NCBI RefSeq assembly: GCF_000328475.2 | Contig: NC_026486.1 | Location: 558,001-622,000, forward strand | Reading direction: 5' to 3' | Length of the DNA stretch: 64,000 nt | DNA from: Mycosarcoma maydis | Taxonomy: Eukaryota; Basidiomycota; Ustilaginomycetes; Ustilaginales | Shown here: positions 42,166-52,185 of the stretch, piece after piece | Numbering within the stretch: position 1 is the stretch's first letter | Layout: every line of letters starts with the position of its first letter | Program-made: the position numbers and the translations under genes | The notes under the pieces: generated by a model | The model's input: the letters and a program-made list of their open reading frames with translations, nothing else | Told to the model about the DNA's origin: nothing | The model's database searches: none

Positions 42166-43164
42166 CTATTTTCCTCCACGGTAAGCATGGTACGGACTGG
42201 CCTGGTTGACAGGGAAGACGAGCGTCTCGGCAATGTTGACATGCGGCGGCCTGTTGGCGGCCCAGACGATTTCTTCAGCGATGTCCTGTCCACTGAGCGG
42301 TTGCAGACCCTGGTACACCTTATCGGCGGCGTTCTTGTCGCCTCGGAATCTGGTCACGCTGAAGCTGGTCTCGACCATGCCTGGCTGAATCTCGGTGACT
42401 CGGATCGGCGTATCCACGAGCTCCTTCAACAGCGCCGAAGTGAAGGCATTTACCGCAAACTTGGTGGCGCAGTAGATGGAGCCTCCCGGGTAGCCTTCTC
42501 TACCGGCGATGCTGCCGAGATTGATGATATGGCCCGAGTTGCGTTTTTTGAATTCTCGCACAAAAATCTGTGTAAGGTGGATGAGACCTTTGACGTTGGT
42601 GTCGATCATGACGTCGATTTCGTCGGGCGAGATGTCGCCGACTTTGTCAGTGCCGAGGACGAGACCGGCATTATTGACCAGGATGTCAATGTCTTTGGCC
42701 CAGTCAGGGAGTGAGGAGAGCAGGCCGTCGAGCTGGCTGCGGTCGCGCATGTCGAGTGTGATGGCGACAAAGTTTCCGCCCGCGCCCGTCTGGCCTTGCT
42801 GATTGGCGAGCGAGCATTCGGTGGCGGCGACAGCGAGCTCTTCCGCTCGACGTGCGGTAAGAATCACATTGCACCCAGCGCGCGCGAACAGGATGGCGGT
42901 CTCCTTGCCAATCCCGCCTGAGGCACCCGTGACAAGCACCGTCTTGTTGTGCAAACGCTGCGTAGGAAACACGGTCGTCATGCTCGGAAAGATGCGATCA
43001 GGTCCAGACGATGACGAGGTAGAACTAGTTCTGACGATTGAGGACGAAGCAAGCGCTCGAGCACAACTGATGCGACTTGACAAAGGGATAGCAAGACGTC
43101 GTGCAGAGGCGCCGGCTTGGGGAACGATTCGAAATGCGTTTCGTGAGACGGCAATGAATGACAT
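42166..43164 (-). CDS. short-chain dehydrogenase/reductase (YMR226C/YdfG type)
   Basis: NADP-dependent oxidoreductase resembling the fungal 3-hydroxy acid/serine dehydrogenase group. The ATG at 43164 gives 332 residues; a second ATG at 42981 gives 271, the length usual for the family. Catalytic parts: Rossmann motif TGASGGIG (about 80-87), NNAG, active Ser in INLGSIAGREGYPGG, and the YCATK active Tyr/Lys pair, then the substrate-side PGMVETSFS. The extra 61 residues before the second ATG are Arg/Ser/Ala-rich with almost no acidic residue, as in a mitochondrial presequence. So the gene may give a mitochondrial form, a cytosolic form, or both. Its stop lies 174 bases from that of the acidic-tailed gene on the other strand. 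Confidence 0.9.
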   Translation of the reverse strand: MSFIAVSRNAFRIVPQAGASARRLAIPLSSRISCARALASSSIVRTSSTSSSSGPDRIFPSMTTVFPTQRLHNKTVLVTGASGGIGKETAILFARAGCNVILTARRAEELAVAATECSLANQQGQTGAGGNFVAITLDMRDRSQLDGLLSSLPDWAKDIDILVNNAGLVLGTDKVGDISPDEIDVMIDTNVKGLIHLTQIFVREFKKRNSGHIINLGSIAGREGYPGGSIYCATKFAVNAFTSALLKELVDTPIRVTEIQPGMVETSFSVTRFRGDKNAADKVYQGLQPLSGQDIAEEIVWAANRPPHVNIAETLVFPVNQASPYHAYRGGK

Positions 43165-43685
43165 GCAAAGCAGTAGTGCGTATGAATCGTGAAATGGTTG
43201 GTGGTTGGAAACGAATTGCAAAGCCGAAGCACACCTTTTCACCCTCTCGATAAGCGTAATCACGACAAACACAGCCGTAAGCTGCCGCCGTCGACTCAAG
43301 ATCAAGCGCGTATTGGTGGAGAATAATCATGAATCACGAATGCTGTGATATTCTTGATTCACGATCCACATTCACGATTTACGATCGCTGCGTTGATCTG
43401 TGCATCGAATTTGATTCGGCTCAGAGTATACCATCTTTGAAGCGGCTGAACCTACCGACTCAATCGTGAATATGATTTGTGCTCAGGTTGAAATTCGACT
43501 TTGCCCTTCGAAACCGCTTTTCTGACCAGATCGTGACCATGTAGCTCCCTTCTCTACCATAACAGTACCACAGATACGTGCAATCTACAGGAACACTCGT
43601 TCAGATTCAGGCCCGTATCCAGACTGCCGATGGCCTCAACCGTGATGAGAAAAGTGCCGAGCAAGACATACATTGTGTTGGCCTC
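43165..43685. other. intergenic region
   Basis: 521 bases between two minus-strand genes, with heptamer motifs at 43328-43386. No gene seen. Confidence 0.5.
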
Positions 43686-45470
43686 TCATTGAGCAGGCGC
43701 CGTACGAAGCTCCTTGGCAGCTTGCGCCTCGAGACCGCTCAGCAAACCTTGCGCTTCCTGAGCGTCCTGGGCGTCCTCTACCACATCGCCGAGCTCTTCT
43801 ACATCGGCCGCATTCTCGAGCCCCTCTTCGCCCTCGTCTTCGCCCACCTCGTCGATGACAAAGGCAGGACGTTCTTGTAGCAGCGCCTCCTGCGCAGCAC
43901 GCAACGCCTCCGCTGCAGCTTTGGGTCCTGCTGTCGATAGATCGCTTCCTCTCAGACTGATACGCTTGTCCTCTTTGGACATTGTGCCAAAAGATGCCAG
44001 CTTTTCGGTGGTGCGACCTCGTTCCACTTGCAATTCTGAGGGTGATGATGTGTCGGCCAACGCAGCAGCGCCTCTGAGATCTTGTGTGGATGGGGTGCGC
44101 GCAGTCGCACGTAATGCGTTGAACAAGCGATTACCAAGCGTCGATTTTCTCTCCTCAGCCGCTCTGCGCCTCTCCTCGGCCTCCTTATCTCGCAACTCCT
44201 GTGTATCCATCCGGCCTCCATCTAATGTCGAATGACGTCCGAAAGAGGGCCTTGGCCCTGTAACTGTGTGCGTCTGTAACCTCTGACCGACCTGATCCGC
44301 CAGCTGATTCATCTTTGCTTTTCCCTCCTCGCCTAACAAGTTACCCAAGAATCCAACCACTTTTCCGCGCGCACCCGTAGTGACGTCGCGACTATATGTG
44401 GCTTCGCTTGTTGCCCAGCTGCTCTCCTTGCTTGCTCCGGGCACTGCCCTTGGTGCTCCGGGTAGACTGGGCGCGGTATGCCAAGCGTAAGCGCCGCCGC
44501 TCTGCGATCGCTCGACGGGATCGAGGTAAAAGGAATCGGTGAGGTCGGATTTGAAGAAAGATTCGAGCACCGGAGAAGAGAGGACAAGCATGCGAAAGGA
44601 GGGTAGTGATAAGAAGGGTACATGCTGACCGATGGTTTTGTCTTGTTGTGCGACTGGGCCGTCCGCGGTCCTGGAAGACGCCTTGGACGGCTCAGAAGCT
44701 GGGGTTGTATCCTCACCGTCTTCATTTTTGGATTGGGCGGACTGGCCGTCGCCTCCAGTTTCTGTTTGGGCCGTTAACTTGCCAGCACGGTCGACGGCGA
44801 TTTCCCAGAGTGCGTCCGAAGCTCGATTGAGCTCGGCTTGCCACTCTTCGGTCTCTTGTGCACGCACCTCTTCGTGGGAAAGTTCGTTAGCGTCTTTGAG
44901 TGCCGCGACCTTGTCACCGAGCAGCGAAGCAATCTCATCGGCAACAGCAGCTCTTGAACGACCGGCAACGTAGGTGACGAAGCGCAGACCGGGGAACTTG
45001 GCCTCGTAGATGGCGTTGAGTCTGGCAAGTCCTGCATTTGTCAAAGCAATCGAAGAGGGTCAGACATGAGCCGTTGAGGGTATTGGTGGGATGGGCAAGG
45101 TGCACTTACTCTGGAGCGTAGCAGGATCCACTTGGCCACCCTTCATCTGTTCCTTGCGACTCTCCTCGCTGAGTTCCGAAGTAGGCGCGTTCAGAGGCGC
45201 GCCGATCCTTGGATGACCACCGATGAACTTGGCGCGACGATCCACCTCCCATCCGGGTTCATCCTCTACACAAAAGCGAGCGACATCAAGCAGGCCTTCG
45301 TACGATTCTGGGCGTGCGTCCTCAGGCAGATCGGCGATAGCAGCAGCGGATTGGGATGCGAGGTCAGGCAGAAGCTCCTTGGGACACTCAAGAAGTCGCA
45401 GAAGGATGGGCGAGAGTTGTTCGGGAGTTGCTGTCGGGATCTCACCCGGCGTGATGATAGATGCCGCCAT
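43686..45470 (-). CDS. OHCU decarboxylase-domain protein with long C-terminal extension, two exons
   Basis: The N-terminal half belongs to the 2-oxo-4-hydroxy-4-carboxy-5-ureidoimidazoline (OHCU) decarboxylase family of uric acid breakdown, which yields S-allantoin. Exons on the minus strand: 45470-45110 and 45031-43686, intron GTAAGT...ATGCAG, 568 residues. Domain features: an N-terminal helix ending CPKELLPDL, KFIGGHPRIGAP with the catalytic-type His at about 86, RLNAIYEAKFPGLRFVTYVAGRSRAAVADEI and the closing helix ALWEIAVDRAGKL near 205. Typical family members are about 160-200 residues. Here roughly 360 more residues follow: a Ser/Thr linker, a segment with GKVVGFLGNLLGEEGKAKMNQLADQVGQRL, a charged Glu/Arg coiled-coil (DKEAEERRRAAEERKS) and an acidic end. 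I do not recognise that part. Confidence 0.85.
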
Positions 45471-45770
45471 GACTATCGCTTATCGGTCGCAGGATAGAGA
45501 TGCGGCGAGGAGGTTGGATGTGGTGGGGGGAAACAATTTGCCAACAGCTGATGTGAACTTTTGTTCTCGGTGGTGTGTCTGGTCAAGCTTTGGCTGCGAT
45601 GAAAGGTGGTCAGAGGCAGAGATAACGAGGATGATTGGTGAGATGGCTGCCAGTCGTGAGTGCTATTGTGCAAGCGTGTCAAAGTGTGCACAGACAGTCA
45701 TCCAAAGCACGAAGTGGTCAAGTTCGGATTTGGCCGCGGACCCTAGACACGCGTTAGATTTTTAGGAATT

Positions 45771-45832
45771 TTCACGATTCACGATTCACGATTGACGATT
45801 TTGACGATTTTGACGATTCGTAATTCGTGATT
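45771..45832. repeat. ATTCACG/TTTGACG heptamer cluster
   Basis: Tandem ATTCACG units grade into TTTGACG/ATTGACG variants and then an inverted ATTCGTG copy. The period stays near 7-8 bp. Confidence 0.85.
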
Positions 45833-47125
45833 GAAGGACACGGACCAAGGCACGAGGAAATTTTCATGGTTGTTAGATTGTGATTCTACAAGCTGTGTCA
45901 TGGTCTGGTTTTGCAACAGGTCACGAGAGAGCGAGAGGTAGCGAAAGGGATGCGATCGAGGACAGCGAGGGGACGGGCTGAAAGAGTGGGACAGGGCTGA
46001 CGTAGAGTGTCAATAGAAAAGCAGGGTTGGCTGTGTGGGGATGGAGATGAGGTCAAGGGTCAAAGTGAGGAGATCAACCACAAACGTTGGTGGTGGTGGA
46101 GCTTATCAGATGGCAAAGAGGTCAACACAGCTGGGGTGTGGGATTGAGCAGGATGACCGATCGGTGTCTCTCTCTCCCGATTTCGGCCCAAAAGTTGATA
46201 TGCGTGTTGTGCCTGTTTTGTCTGCATTCCGCCTGCACGCACGACGGTTGAAGCTCAAGCGACAAAGTGGCACTCACGAATAATCACGATTTACGATTCA
46301 CGATTGCGTAGAGGAGATTTCACTCAACTCAGACGAGTTGTGAGTGAGGTGAGTAGAGTGCAAATCAAGAAAAACTTTAAAAAAAAAACGACCAGAATCA
46401 CCAGATTTTGGCTGCGACTTGAAGATCCTCTGCTTTTACGCCTGCTGGTGGGAGCGAGCAAGAAACACGAACAAGCACGGAAGAAGCAGCTTGCGTGTTT
46501 CATCCTTGGAAAGAAGCCTCGAAGATCCGTCGGCCGCTCGGATGCCTCGAAATTACACAGCAGCCCACCTTTGCATGTTCGGTTGCAGCACCGAAACGAC
46601 AGGCGCACTAACTCAGTACCAGCTCGTCAAACTTGTTTCTTGTCTAGTCGCTTCGTACTCACGACTTTCACTCCGGCACACTCGTTCCGTGGCAATACAA
46701 TCAAATTTCGAGTATCCACTCATTCGTGATTCGGCCCTGCTGACAGCCAGCAAAATCAAAAATCGTGAATCATGAATGGTGAATGGTGAATGGAAGATGG
46801 AATTGACCGAACCCGCAAAACTTGGGCCGCCAAGGCACGAGGTGCACTCGACGTGAGACACTGACCCTTTCGATGTGAAAATCAGGCCATATCCTCTCAC
46901 CGACAAGACAAGCAGAGACGCAATCGTGAATGGTACACTCCTCGTACCGGAACATGCGGAAACGAGTCAACAAGCTTAGAAGAAGTATTATAAGAGAGCA
47001 TGGGCCTGCACCGTGTCAACAAGCTCGTATTCGGCATTCGTGATTCGTGATTCGTGATTCACGATCAGTGCCATTCGAGAACTATTCGGCGCCGAGTCGT
47101 ATCTCTTTGTTTCCTACCGTTCCTT

Positions 47126-47149
47126 CTTGCTTTCTTGCTTTCTTGCTTT
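47126..47149. repeat. CTTGCTTT x3 tandem repeat
   Basis: Three perfect tandem copies of an 8-bp pyrimidine-rich unit in the probable ERG3 leader. Confidence 0.85.
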
Positions 47150-47502
47150 CTGCTTCACGCTTTCGTCGCTCCTCTTTCCCCCGTTGACTTCACGCATCGC
47201 CTTTCACCACCCTTTTCTATATCTCGGTCTGGCTTGTCGTTCCCTAGACGCACATCATTCTTTCATCACACGACAGTGAGGCGGCAATCACATCTGGTGG
47301 CGTTCAATCGACAACTCGGTCCATCCATTCGATTCCTGTCGGTTTCTGTCGGTTCCGTTCGATTGGGTCCATCTCATTTGGCGTCCTCAATCCAATCTCG
47401 CACTCTGCCTTGATACCGCTACCGCCGCCTCCAAAAAAATCCATTCCAATAGAAGACCAACCGCCACACCCCACCGACGCCACATCTCATTTATTTTGCA
47501 AG

Positions 47503-48687
47503 ATGGATCTCGTTCTCGAGATTGCAGACACGTACGCCCTCGACAAGGTGTGGGCTACGCTTTGGCCTGCCTTGCCACGCTCCGTTGCACACAACGCCTC
47601 TGCTTTGGCATCACTCGCGGACGCATCCGCCACCTCGAGCGCTAATCTCACCTCCCTGCTCGGACTCTCGACCGAGGCAGCAACGTGGGCTGCTTCTGCT
47701 AGCTCGTCGGCGCTATCGCCATCGCACTGGTTCGAAAATACGGTGCTCAAGCAGGCCGTCTCCTCTTCGTTAAGCGGCAACAAGGTCAACTGGTCGGCAC
47801 TTGGCCACGTCTCGGCGCTACCGAGGGACAATCTCGTCCGTCAGACGATCTCGCTCCATGTGCTCACCTACCTCGGCATTCTTGTGCTCTACTTTACTTT
47901 TGCTGGTCTGTCGTACAAGTACATCTTCAACAAGGAGATGCAGAAGCATCCGCGTTACCTGAAAAATCAGGTGCGGCTCGAGATCGAATCTTCGATGCGC
48001 GCCTTCCTGCCGCTCGTTGTGATGACAGTGCCTTGGTTCGTGCTCGAAGTTCGTGGCCACAGCAAGCTCTACAACAACATTTCGGATCACGGCTGGGAAT
48101 ACGCCGTGTTGTCGGTGCCTCTGTTCCTGGTGTTTACCGATTTCCTTATCTACTGGGTGCACAGGATCGAGCACCATCCACGTCTGTACAAGCACATCCA
48201 TAAGCCCCACCACAAGTGGATTGTCCCCACTCCTTTCGCCAGCCATGCGTTCCATCCTCTCGATGGCTATGTGCAGTCACTGCCCTACCACGTCTTCCCG
48301 TTTGTCTTTCCTCTGCATCGCGTCGTGTCCATTTGCCTATTCGTGTTTGTCAACCTCTGGTCGATTCTGATCCATGACTCAGACATGATCTGCGACTCGG
48401 TGCTGGAAAAGCTCATCAACGGGCCATCGCATCATACGCTGCATCACATGTTTTTCACATGCAACTACGGCCAGTACTTTACACTGTGCGATCGTGCAGG
48501 TGGCTCGTATCGTGCACCGAGGCGCGAGGACGATCCTTTGCTCGCCGTCAACGCAGCCGAGCTCAAGAAGGCTGCGAACAAAAAGGCCGCAGCCAAGGCG
48601 GCACACGTTGCATCCTCCGAATCTGACGCCTCCAGTAGCGGCGATGAAGGTGTCGTCATCAAGAAGCTGTCTAGGAAGAACAAGTAA
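47503..48687 (+). CDS. ERG3: sterol C5-desaturase
   Basis: Endoplasmic-reticulum di-iron enzyme that introduces the C5(6) double bond of the ergosterol precursor. The ATG at 47503 gives 394 residues; the frame upstream opens only from TTG. After a soluble Ala/Ser-rich head (1-120), hydrophobic spans appear near 125-150, 175-190, 205-215 and 265-290. The three histidine clusters of the fatty acid hydroxylase superfamily are present in order: HRIEHH (about 220), HKPHHK (about 235) and HHTLHH (about 310), followed by MFFTCNYGQYFTLCDRAGGSYR. The C-terminus is Lys/Ala/Ser-rich and ends KKLSRKNK, a possible dibasic ER-retention signal. Loss of this enzyme alters azole response in other fungi (known of the family). 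Confidence 0.95.
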   Translation: MDLVLEIADTYALDKVWATLWPALPRSVAHNASALASLADASATSSANLTSLLGLSTEAATWAASASSSALSPSHWFENTVLKQAVSSSLSGNKVNWSALGHVSALPRDNLVRQTISLHVLTYLGILVLYFTFAGLSYKYIFNKEMQKHPRYLKNQVRLEIESSMRAFLPLVVMTVPWFVLEVRGHSKLYNNISDHGWEYAVLSVPLFLVFTDFLIYWVHRIEHHPRLYKHIHKPHHKWIVPTPFASHAFHPLDGYVQSLPYHVFPFVFPLHRVVSICLFVFVNLWSILIHDSDMICDSVLEKLINGPSHHTLHHMFFTCNYGQYFTLCDRAGGSYRAPRREDDPLLAVNAAELKKAANKKAAAKAAHVASSESDASSSGDEGVVIKKLSRKNK

Positions 48688-49200
48688 ACGCTTCCATCTT
48701 CCACTACACATCATATATACCTAAGCTGGACACTTTCTTTAGCTGCTTTCCGCCCCCTTTTTGTCATGTACTTTGGATGTCAATGCACCGCATTGCTATG
48801 TTCTCCGAGTGTGCGTGTAGATTGATGAACGGCTCAGGTACATTAACGGCTCAGGGACCTAGTTGAGCAGTGTTACGGGCACTGGCGCCGTAGCATGGCA
48901 AGGTGGCACGGGTGGGAGATGAACCACAGCGGTTTGCCACATGCAGGTCGTGGGTGCAGAGCATACACTTTATAAGATAGCACTATTACCCTTTTATCTT
49001 ACTGTTTACTCGCCAACGCGAAACTAGTTACGTTACGTTTGTTCGACCAGTGCAGCAATCCAATATATTGCTGCCATACACGCTCGTGCCCTTAGGCCTG
49101 TGGATCAGCGTGTTCAAGATCCAAAACCTACACCGACACTGCAGCACCTACACTGCAGACGGACTTTCAACCGTTGTGGTGGAACCTCAACCATCACTAG
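48688..49200. other. intergenic region before transposase remnant
   Basis: ERG3 3' region followed by AT-rich DNA. No terminal inverted repeat of the downstream element could be identified here by eye. Confidence 0.4.
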
Positions 49201-50390
49201 ATACCATATAAGTTAGCAGAATACCGAGGGTTCCTTTATCGCCATCCGGCGGTTCAATCCTGTTTCAGCCGGAGTATAGACCACGCAAGAGCAAAGGTTT
49301 CGAACAAGACCGTCATTGATGCTCATTATGACCTCCTGAAGAGAACGATCGAAGACAATGCTATTTCTCTCAACAATACCTACAACATGGACGAGACTGG
49401 CTTCGTTTTTGGCAAGGCACAAAGTCAAAAAAAGTCNNNNNNNNNNNNNNNNNNNNNNNNNNNNNNNNNNNNNNNNNNNNNNNNNNNNNNNNNNNNNNNN
49501 NNNNNNNNNNNNNNNNNNNNNNNNNNNNNNNNNNNNTCCCCCGCACACCACACATCTTCTTCAGCCATTGGACGTATCCGTTTTTGGTCCATTTTGGTCC
49601 ATTGAAGAAGAGGTATAGCGACGAGATCTTGTCTCTAGCAAGCAGCGGCCTTTCGGTTACCAAACCTAAGTTCCTGCAAGTTTACGCTAAGATCCCAAAC
49701 GAGACCATCACAACAAGAGCTGGAAGGGCCGCGTTCAAATCAGTCGGCATTTGTGATATTGTTACCGCTGCTCCGGTATGAGCCAGGCTCCCACAGAGAG
49801 ATATAACTCCGGAGAATCACATCACGGGCTCAGCACCACAAACTCCGAAGAATTCGAGGCAAGTAGTAGCGATGGCAAGTCAGATCCGCTCAGCAGAGCG
49901 TCCTACACGCAAATCTCGTCATCTTTGGTCCAAAATGATGAAGGCAGCAGGTCGATTTCATGATGAAGCCATTCTTTTGTGTCGGTAGGTTGAAGATCTA
50001 CAGGCCTATGTTAAGTATAGACAAGTTAGAACCCCAGGCGATCAAAGCCGCATTGCTCAGGCGCGCATCATCAACAGTCAAGAAATTAGGGACGTGGTTG
50101 CACGCAAGAAAGCCGCCAAGATGTCCCCAAAACGTAAGGCAAAGGGCAAGAAACGAGCTAGGGCTCGTTGTCCATCACCATCGCCATCACTTTTGGATGT
50201 TGACATAGGCTCGGACACCAGGGTGGGTCTGTATTCCAGCTCAGGAGAGAGTCTACAGTATGAATGGACCCGAGGAGGAGGAGCACCCATGAAGGAAGTC
50301 ATCCGAGACCCTGGCGGCTCGAATGTGTGGGCAGAACACTCTCTGGAAGCTGCAGAGTACATTTGTGATGAGATTGACCTCTTCAGATAG
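49201..50390 (+). pseudogene. broken Pogo/Fot1-like (Tc1/mariner superfamily) transposase
   Basis: Remnant of a DDE transposase. 49201-49436 reads YRGFLYRHPAVQSCFSRSID...RAK, then NNTYNMDETGFVFGKA, which contains the first catalytic Asp context typical of Pogo/Fot1 elements. After the assembly gap, 49540 onward reads PPHTTHLLQPLDVSVFGP, the conserved block just before the third catalytic residue. Three lesions are visible. A TAG lies at 49198-49200 just before the readable part. A 10-bp tandem duplication (TTTTGGTCCA twice, about 49589-49608) shifts the frame, which is restored as GPLKKRYSDEIL if one copy is ignored. An in-frame TAG lies at 49986-49988 in the basic tail that continues RQVRTPGDQSRIAQ and VARKKAAK. 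The element is therefore dead, unless the lesions are sequencing errors beside the gap. Confidence 0.85.
49437..49536. other. assembly gap (100 N) inside transposase remnant
   Basis: Exactly 100 N. In Pogo/Fot1 transposases the stretch between the flanking motifs is longer than 33 residues, so the true missing segment is probably a few hundred bases (inference). Confidence 0.97.
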
Positions 50391-50551
50391 CATAAAGTTC
50401 TTGAGATGATCCTTTGTACACGTAGACAAAGTATGTAATCGTATATGAAAATTGAGCCGTTACATTACCTCTTCGCTTTGCCACTCGATAATGGACGAGA
50501 AACGAGAGCAAGAAAAAGAAAACTAAAAATGCGGTGGAACAAGAGCAAAGT

Positions 50552-51694
50552 TTAGAGGCCTTTGTTGAACTCTACGCGGTCTATGGGGTTACCAGCTGGA
50601 TCGGTCAAGTGGTGGAACTTGGATTCGAGCGATTTGGGGTTGACCGTGGCGACTTGGGGGAAAGTGGCGATTGCGGGGGGTAGAAAGACGAGCAGGCTAG
50701 TTCCGATCATGGCGAGATCTACGGCTCTGGTGAGGGAGCCGGAAGTGGGGATGAATTTGGCTCTTTGGAGGGCGCGTAGGGCGAGAGGGGGTAGGATGAG
50801 GGTTGGGATATTGGTGAGAACTCGGCTGGCGGCTGTCATGGCGACAGCGCGTTGACCTGCGACGCTGCTATCGCCAATCTTGTGACGCGTACCCTGGTCG
50901 TCTCGGATGTAGACGCCAACACCATCTTTGATTTCCTTCCATCGCATACACGAGATGTTGACGATTCCGGCAGATGCAACACTGACAAACGGTACCAGAC
51001 TTGTCAACACGCCTTTAACGCCCGGAGACAATTTCAACTTGGGTACACCGCGCGACATGCCAACCGCGATTGCCACTGCCGACGTGGTGGCAGCAGCATA
51101 TGCGATTCCGACCTCCTTCATGTTCATCGGGACGCTCTTGTTGGCATTCGAATAGTTGACGGCTACGTTGAGCGACTGATTGATCCACTGCCAAAACACG
51201 ATGGACGCGAGCGAAGGGTTGGGCATCAACATACCTCCCACCACCAGCAAATTGGTCGGTACAAATGCTGCCATACGAAACGGAAGAAGAATCACCTCGC
51301 CCGTATCCGGATGTACCGAAGAATCTACGAGCTGTTTCGCCTTCCAGTACTTGTTTGCCTCGCCCCTCGTCACAAGGTAGCTGCCCGTCGATCGGTTGTT
51401 GGGGAATTTCGCCTCGTACGACGAAACCAACTCTTGCGCACCTCGAAGTTCCGCATTCGTTGCCAGAAGCGTGAGCGGCGAAGTGACCGACGCAAAGTGG
51501 AGCAGACGCCCCTTGAACGTCGTCAGGTCGTATCTGTCTTTGGTGATGTCCACCAGATCCGATTCGGGCGAGTAGACGGTTGATTCCGACGCAGAGTGCA
51601 CATGGTACCCACGCCGCGCCACCGTAAGTAGCCGAGTCGTCTCGATCGGTTCGCTCGCAACGCTCGTACGCGTCGAAATGGCCGAAGATGACAT
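50552..51694 (-). CDS. FSF1: sideroflexin-family mitochondrial carrier
   Basis: Multi-pass mitochondrial inner-membrane transporter; animal sideroflexins import serine for one-carbon metabolism and the fungal member is Fsf1. The ATG at 51694 gives 380 residues; the frame extends by two codons only through TTG. After a ~50-residue N-terminal extension, the family core begins RYDLTTFKGRLLHFASVTSPLTLL. It contains the signature HPDTGEVILLPFRMAAFVPTN, FWQWINQSLNVAVNYSNAN, a hydrophobic span TTSAVAIAVG, and a C-terminal half with LVPFVSVASAGIVNISCMRWKE and GQRAVAMTAASRVLTNIPTLILPPLAL. Canonical length is about 320-330, so the N-terminus is longer than usual. PEX7 lies upstream on the same strand. 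Confidence 0.93.
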   Translation of the reverse strand: MSSSAISTRTSVASEPIETTRLLTVARRGYHVHSASESTVYSPESDLVDITKDRYDLTTFKGRLLHFASVTSPLTLLATNAELRGAQELVSSYEAKFPNNRSTGSYLVTRGEANKYWKAKQLVDSSVHPDTGEVILLPFRMAAFVPTNLLVVGGMLMPNPSLASIVFWQWINQSLNVAVNYSNANKSVPMNMKEVGIAYAAATTSAVAIAVGMSRGVPKLKLSPGVKGVLTSLVPFVSVASAGIVNISCMRWKEIKDGVGVYIRDDQGTRHKIGDSSVAGQRAVAMTAASRVLTNIPTLILPPLALRALQRAKFIPTSGSLTRAVDLAMIGTSLLVFLPPAIATFPQVATVNPKSLESKFHHLTDPAGNPIDRVEFNKGL

Positions 51695-52185
51695 TGTCAA
51701 CGGGAGACGAAAGCTTGGGCAAACCTTCCAGTGGCGTGCGGTGCGGTGCGGTGCGCGTGGATGATGATAGTCAAGTCGAGTTGCGCAAGCTTACGAAACC
51801 AACATCTTCGTGATTGTCGCCTAAGGTAACCCGTGTCCGTGTCTTGTCACTCGCATCCGTGCGCGCCGAACAAAAACAGAAATTAAAACAAAAAACAAAC
51901 AAAAAAGTGGCGCAAGAAATCAGCCGGCAACCACTCTCAAGACGCACAATCACAAATATCGATGGATCTTGGCTTCGTGAATTGTGGAGCCAAACCGTGA
52001 ACGTGAACCCTGTGAAACACGTTGTTCCAAGCAGCTCTCACCTTCGCTTGGACAAGGTATCTCTGAACGTAACCCACACGACGTCGCATTGAAGCGCCGA
52101 CTTGCAGGCTCACACGTCACCAATCACGATTGTACACACTGTAAGCATGATCTGATTTGACTTTAAAACCAAAAGTGCAGCCCAG
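51695..52185. other. intergenic region
   Basis: 491 bases between two minus-strand genes. GTGCG tandem units at 51734-51756 lie just upstream of the sideroflexin start. An A-rich tract lies at 51877-51905. No gene seen. Confidence 0.5.

Larger units (their letters stand above)
45471..47502. other. divergent intergenic region upstream of ERG3
   Basis: About 2 kb with no recognised gene. Holds several heptamer arrays (45771-45832, 46284-46306, 47037-47066), the variant GAATGGT near 46780, a CTTGCTTT octamer repeat at 47126-47149 and a TATAAG at 46989. The last ~400 bases are pyrimidine-rich and probably ERG3 leader. Confidence 0.45.

Noticed and set aside
43080..43088. ACAAAGGGA, the consensus of the smut pheromone response element
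   Set aside because: A single copy inside the probable SDR coding region; Prf1 targets usually carry several, and one 9-mer can occur by chance.
47054..47413. 119-codon plus-strand frame before ERG3
   Set aside because: Begins with GTG inside a heptamer array and lies in the probable ERG3 leader; hydrophobic Ser/Phe content follows from pyrimidine richness.
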